A stretch of 8,156 nt of DNA from Nitrososphaerales archaeon TH5888 (GTDB taxonomy: Archaea > Thermoproteota > Nitrososphaeria > Nitrososphaerales > Nitrososphaeraceae), in contig JAATVN010000053.1 in assembly GCA_014523595.1 (NCBI GenBank), positions 1 through 8,156 on the forward strand, written 5' to 3'. Shown piece after piece: positions 5,652 through 8,156 of this stretch. A program made the translations under genes and the position numbers. The stretch's first letter is position 1. Each line of letters begins with the position of its first letter. The notes beneath the pieces were generated by a model. That model had not been told where the DNA came from. It saw nothing but the letters and a program-made list of their open reading frames with translations, and did not search any database.

Positions 5652-5740
5652 CGGGTCCGATGGGCTTCGATCCCATGAACTCTGGCTCCGGAGGCTTATG
5701 CTAGAAAATCAGCACCCTGTCCTGACTGGGCCACGGACCC
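5652..5740 (-). tRNA. tRNA-Arg(CCG), with a 14-nt intron
   Basis: The minus strand folds into a tRNA once a 14-nt insert is removed. The acceptor stem is GGGTCCG/CGGACCC with G73; the D arm is GCCC/GGGT with a loop containing A14, G15 and GG (18-19). The anticodon stem CTGGC/GCCAG closes the loop CTCCGGA, anticodon CCG at 5691-5689. The variable loop is AGTTC and the T stem ATGGG/CCCAT. The mature length is 75 nt and CCA is not encoded. The T-loop is ATCGAAG rather than TTCRAnY, with A at 54 and G at 60, a pattern resembling initiator tRNAs more than elongators. It reads CGG Arg codons. A TATA box lies 22-29 bp upstream. argS lies about 0.9 kb away on the other strand. Confidence 0.93.
5696..5709 (-). 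other. 14-nt tRNA intron at non-canonical position 29/30
   Basis: The insert ATTTTCTAGCATAA splits the anticodon stem between nucleotides 29 and 30, not the common 37/38 site. Removing exactly these bases restores a five-pair stem, and no shifted alternative does. A bulge-helix-bulge can be drawn: exon GTGC pairs with intron GCAT (one G-U), with bulges TG^A and AA^G at the two cuts, and an outer AGG/CCT helix. The inner side has only the 7-nt loop TTTTCTA, so the motif is the relaxed form. Splicing would need an endonuclease with broad specificity. Confidence 0.85.
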
Positions 5741-5761
5741 ATTGAATATTGAAATCTTGAA

Positions 5762-5769
5762 ATATTTAA
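5762..5769 (-). promoter_or_regulatory. TATA box of tRNA-Arg(CCG)
   Basis: TTAAATAT on the minus strand spans -29 to -22 relative to the first base of the tRNA, the standard archaeal position for initiation at or very near the mature 5' end. Confidence 0.6.
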
Positions 5770-5901
5770 TCATAAATGGAATCTTGCAGGATAACTGGGC
5801 TAATCGTATTCCAAAATTAAGAGTAGTATAGTGTGTAACATTATGTTCTTTTAGAAAAGTTAATGATATGCAGGACTCAACAGAATAATTTAGTATAGCC
5901 T

Positions 5902-6609
5902 TTGTCGAGCAATGATCTGAGCATTAAGGCGTTTGCAATAGATATTGATGGCACTCTAACCGAAAACGGTGGCGGAATGATCCACTTACCTGCTGTTTCG
6001 AAAATGAGGTTTCTTGAAAAGATTGGGTATAGGGTATTCTTTGTTACGGGTCGATCCTCAATAGAGGCTTACATTTTGTCAGTCTTTTTGGGTATGACTA
6101 GGATGGCTATAGGGGAGAATGGTGGAGTTGTTTCGAAAGGACCTTCCGATCATACAATCCTTGGAAATAAGGAATTGTGCTTGAAGGGATATGAAATATT
6201 AAAACAAAGCTTATCTAATGTAAATACTAAACCAGTATTTCCTAGATTGTCGGAAGTTGTATTGCAAAGGACCTTTGATATTAAGGAGGGCAAAAAGATA
6301 CTAAAGGAGAGGGATTTGGAACTAGACATAGTAGACAGCAAATACGCATTTCATATCAACGAATTAGGTGTGAATAAGGCTAAAGGTCTAAACCTTGCAC
6401 TAAAGTTGCTAAATATCGAACCAAAAGAAGTTGTGGCAATTGGCGACAGTGAAACTGACATTCCTGTTTTTGGTATCTGTGGATTGAGTATTGCTTTAGG
6501 TCATTCTGATGATGAAGTTAAAGTTCATGCAAATCATATCGTAAATGGTAAGGAAGGAGTGGGATTGTGTGATGCTATTGACTATGTCACTTTAAATTAT
6601 TTAAGATAA
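5902..6609 (+). CDS. Phosphoglycolate phosphatase, archaeal HAD type
   Basis: This cytoplasmic HAD-superfamily phosphatase has the archaeal phosphoglycolate phosphatase type (Thermoplasma TA0175 class, Cof-like cap), which removes phosphate from 2-phosphoglycolate. The 235-aa length is typical. Motif I is DIDGTLT (14-20), with D14 the nucleophile and D16 the acid/base; motif II is VTGR (48-51) with T49; motif III is K159 in NKAKGL; motif IV is GDSETD (181-186), with D182 and D186 binding Mg2+. The cap lies between (about 80-155). The related sucrose-phosphate phosphatases share these motifs, so the exact substrate is inferred. The start is TTG: an in-frame TAG lies two codons upstream and the first ATG codes for residue 26, after motif I. 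argS starts 3 bp after the stop, so the two are almost certainly co-transcribed. A weak AAAGTTAATG near 5856-5865 may be the TATA region. Confidence 0.88.
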   Translation: MSSNDLSIKAFAIDIDGTLTENGGGMIHLPAVSKMRFLEKIGYRVFFVTGRSSIEAYILSVFLGMTRMAIGENGGVVSKGPSDHTILGNKELCLKGYEILKQSLSNVNTKPVFPRLSEVVLQRTFDIKEGKKILKERDLELDIVDSKYAFHINELGVNKAKGLNLALKLLNIEPKEVVAIGDSETDIPVFGICGLSIALGHSDDEVKVHANHIVNGKEGVGLCDAIDYVTLNYLR

Positions 6610-6612
6610 GAA

Positions 6613-8156
6613 ATGAGTTTTAAGAAATTTATCAGTGAATCCAATGAAGTAATAAAATACGCACTTGGAAAACTAAACATCAAGAATGAATCCTATACTC
6701 TTACTGAACCGGCCAAAGACGAGTTTGGTGATCTAAGTTGCAACGTTGCATTCTTGCTGACAAAGGAATTACAAAAATCACCTTATGCAATTGCTTCAAT
6801 GTTGGTTGAACAATATCCTCAATTTCGTAATGGTAAAGATCCAGAATCACAATCGTACGTATCATCTGTCGTCGCACATGAGAGTGGATATATTAATTTT
6901 AAGGCAAACTTTACCTTAATTGGTAAGGCAATAATTGCTGATATTTTAAAAAATGATTATAACTTTCTTGATATAGGTAAACATAAAAAAGTGATTATTG
7001 AGCACACCAGTGTTAATCCCAATAAGGCACTGCACGTGGGCCACCTCAGAAACGTGGCAATAGGCGATACCTTGTATAGAATACTAAAGAATACAAATCA
7101 TGATGTCACGGTATTAAACTACGTGGATGATTCTGGACTTCAAGTCGCTGATATTCTGGTTGGATTTTTATACCTAAAATTTCCAATGAAGCCAGCTAAC
7201 AGTAATATCAAGTTTGATACATACTGTGGTAACGCGATTTATGTAAAGGTAAATGAGTTGTATGAAAAGGATACTTCGTTGATTGAAAAAAGAAAATCAT
7301 TATTAAAGAAGTTAGAAGAAGGGGACTCCGAAATAACCTCATTTGCATCTGAAATTACAACTAAAGTGCTCAAAGACCAGCTCAAAACATGCTGGAGGAT
7401 GAAGGCTCGATACGATTTACTGAATTTTGAATCGCATATAATAAGTACAAAATTATGGGAAAAAACATTTGAAAAAATGAGAGATGAAAATATTGTAATC
7501 AAGGAAACTGAAGGTGAAAATATTGGATGTTGGGTTTTTGATTCTGATGATGAGGGAAGCAAAATTATCGTGAGGAATGATGGTACTGCAACTTATATCG
7601 CAAAAGATATCCCTTATGCATTACTAAAGGTTGGAACAATTGAGGATCCATTCATATATCAAGTTTTCATAAAACAATGGGATGATACAACTCTATGGAT
7701 TAGTACGACTGACGATTTGAAGGATACGACTCAACCATTTTTCTTTCCCGCAGAAGATTCGATAACTGTGATTGATAACCGGCAAACAAGATTACAAAAA
7801 ATAATTAAGGAAATCTTGAATAAATTTGAATCAAAATCAAATAGGTATATGCATTTGGCTTACGGTCCAGTTTTACTTTCAAGTAGAACTGCAAAGACTC
7901 TGGGCATAAATCCCGATAATGTAAAGTCGGTACAAATGTCTGGACGAAAGGGCATATATGTGGACGCGGACTTTGTGCTTGATACTCTGTATGGGAAAGC
8001 TAAGGAAGAAACAATGAAGCGAAATCCAGAGATTACTGGAAAAGATCTTGAAAGAACATCGGAAGAAATAGCAATATCTGCTATGAGGTATAGTCTAATT
8101 AAGAATGATTTAGAAAAAGAAATTAAATTTGATATGATTGATTCATTAAGTTTGGA
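6613..8156 (+). CDS. argS: Arginyl-tRNA synthetase, truncated by the window end
   Basis: This class I enzyme charges tRNA-Arg. The visible 514 codons cover most of the protein; about 100-130 residues, including most of the C-terminal DALR anticodon-binding domain, lie beyond 8156. The N-terminal Add-1-type domain (about 1-110) is followed by the Rossmann catalytic core with the HIGH-type motif HVGHLRN (141-147) within NPNKALHVGHLRN, then NYVDDSGLQVADI, GTATYIAKD (324-332), HLAYGPVLLSS, and the archaeal KMSKS-equivalent MSGRKG (442-447), in which Gln precedes the Met where Lys is common. AISAMRYSLIK near the end is the usual approach to the DALR domain. The ATG follows the phosphatase stop by 3 bp without its own promoter, implying operon expression. 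The tRNA-Arg(CCG) gene lies just beyond the phosphatase on the opposite strand. The reading frame is intact throughout the window. Confidence 0.95.
   Translation, partial: MSFKKFISESNEVIKYALGKLNIKNESYTLTEPAKDEFGDLSCNVAFLLTKELQKSPYAIASMLVEQYPQFRNGKDPESQSYVSSVVAHESGYINFKANFTLIGKAIIADILKNDYNFLDIGKHKKVIIEHTSVNPNKALHVGHLRNVAIGDTLYRILKNTNHDVTVLNYVDDSGLQVADILVGFLYLKFPMKPANSNIKFDTYCGNAIYVKVNELYEKDTSLIEKRKSLLKKLEEGDSEITSFASEITTKVLKDQLKTCWRMKARYDLLNFESHIISTKLWEKTFEKMRDENIVIKETEGENIGCWVFDSDDEGSKIIVRNDGTATYIAKDIPYALLKVGTIEDPFIYQVFIKQWDDTTLWISTTDDLKDTTQPFFFPAEDSITVIDNRQTRLQKIIKEILNKFESKSNRYMHLAYGPVLLSSRTAKTLGINPDNVKSVQMSGRKGIYVDADFVLDTLYGKAKEETMKRNPEITGKDLERTSEEIAISAMRYSLIKNDLEKEIKFDMIDSLSL

Noticed and set aside
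5680..5710. Reading the long segment between D and T arms as a class II variable arm or a different anticodon (for example TCT)
   Set aside because: No stem forms for a class II arm or for TCT; removing 14 nt gives a perfect Arg(CCG) anticodon arm resembling archaeal tRNA-Arg.
7239..7562. 107-codon minus-strand frame inside argS
   Set aside because: It is antisense to a fully motif-supported ArgRS frame; its Ser/Phe-rich translation is the usual shadow of Glu/Lys-rich coding sequence.
1..8156. CRISPR array, insertion sequence, prophage or defence genes
   Set aside because: No regularly spaced repeats, transposase, integrase or terminal inverted repeats were seen; the genes are mainly core archaeal housekeeping genes.

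Overview
The window looks chromosomal and archaeal, most likely from an AT-rich ammonia-oxidising thaumarchaeon (Nitrososphaeria). Support comes from an archaeal SRP54, a Pus10-type protein, ribosomal proteins eS24 and eS31 as separate short genes, an archaeal-type phosphoglycolate phosphatase, an archaeal ArgRS with an MSGRKG loop, TATA boxes placed for leaderless transcripts, TTG/GTG starts, and a tRNA gene whose intron can fold a bulge-helix-bulge. The lineage is inferred from these features, not from a database search.

Layout. Positions 26-2469 (+) hold srp54 and a pus10-like gene 14 bp apart, probably one operon. They converge on a minus-strand ribosomal cluster (3214-2508): a possible 45-aa leader ORF overlapping eS24 by ATGA, then eS24, then eS31. 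T-rich tracts lie on both strands at the convergence point. Positions 3215-3762 are poorly coding: a doubtful 60-aa minus ORF, a 78-codon plus-strand frame with no start codon (possible gene remnant), a small hairpin and a candidate promoter. Positions 3763-5085 (+) encode a membrane-anchored or secreted beta-propeller of the glucose/sorbosone dehydrogenase family. A minus-strand gene (5515-5309) encodes a small secreted four-cysteine protein with a well-placed TATA box. Next, on the minus strand, is tRNA-Arg(CCG) (5740-5652) with a 14-nt intron at the unusual position 29/30. The right end (+) holds a phosphoglycolate phosphatase gene and, 3 bp downstream, argS, which runs off the window.

Functionally most of this is core information processing: protein targeting, tRNA modification, ribosome proteins, tRNA-Arg and its synthetase. 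The extracytoplasmic propeller and the small Cys-rich protein are the accessory part. I found no mobile element, CRISPR array or defence system. The points most worth a second look are the tRNA intron and its A54/G60 T-loop, the Pus10-like protein lacking the catalytic aspartate motif, and the propeller lacking the usual cofactor-contacting arginines.
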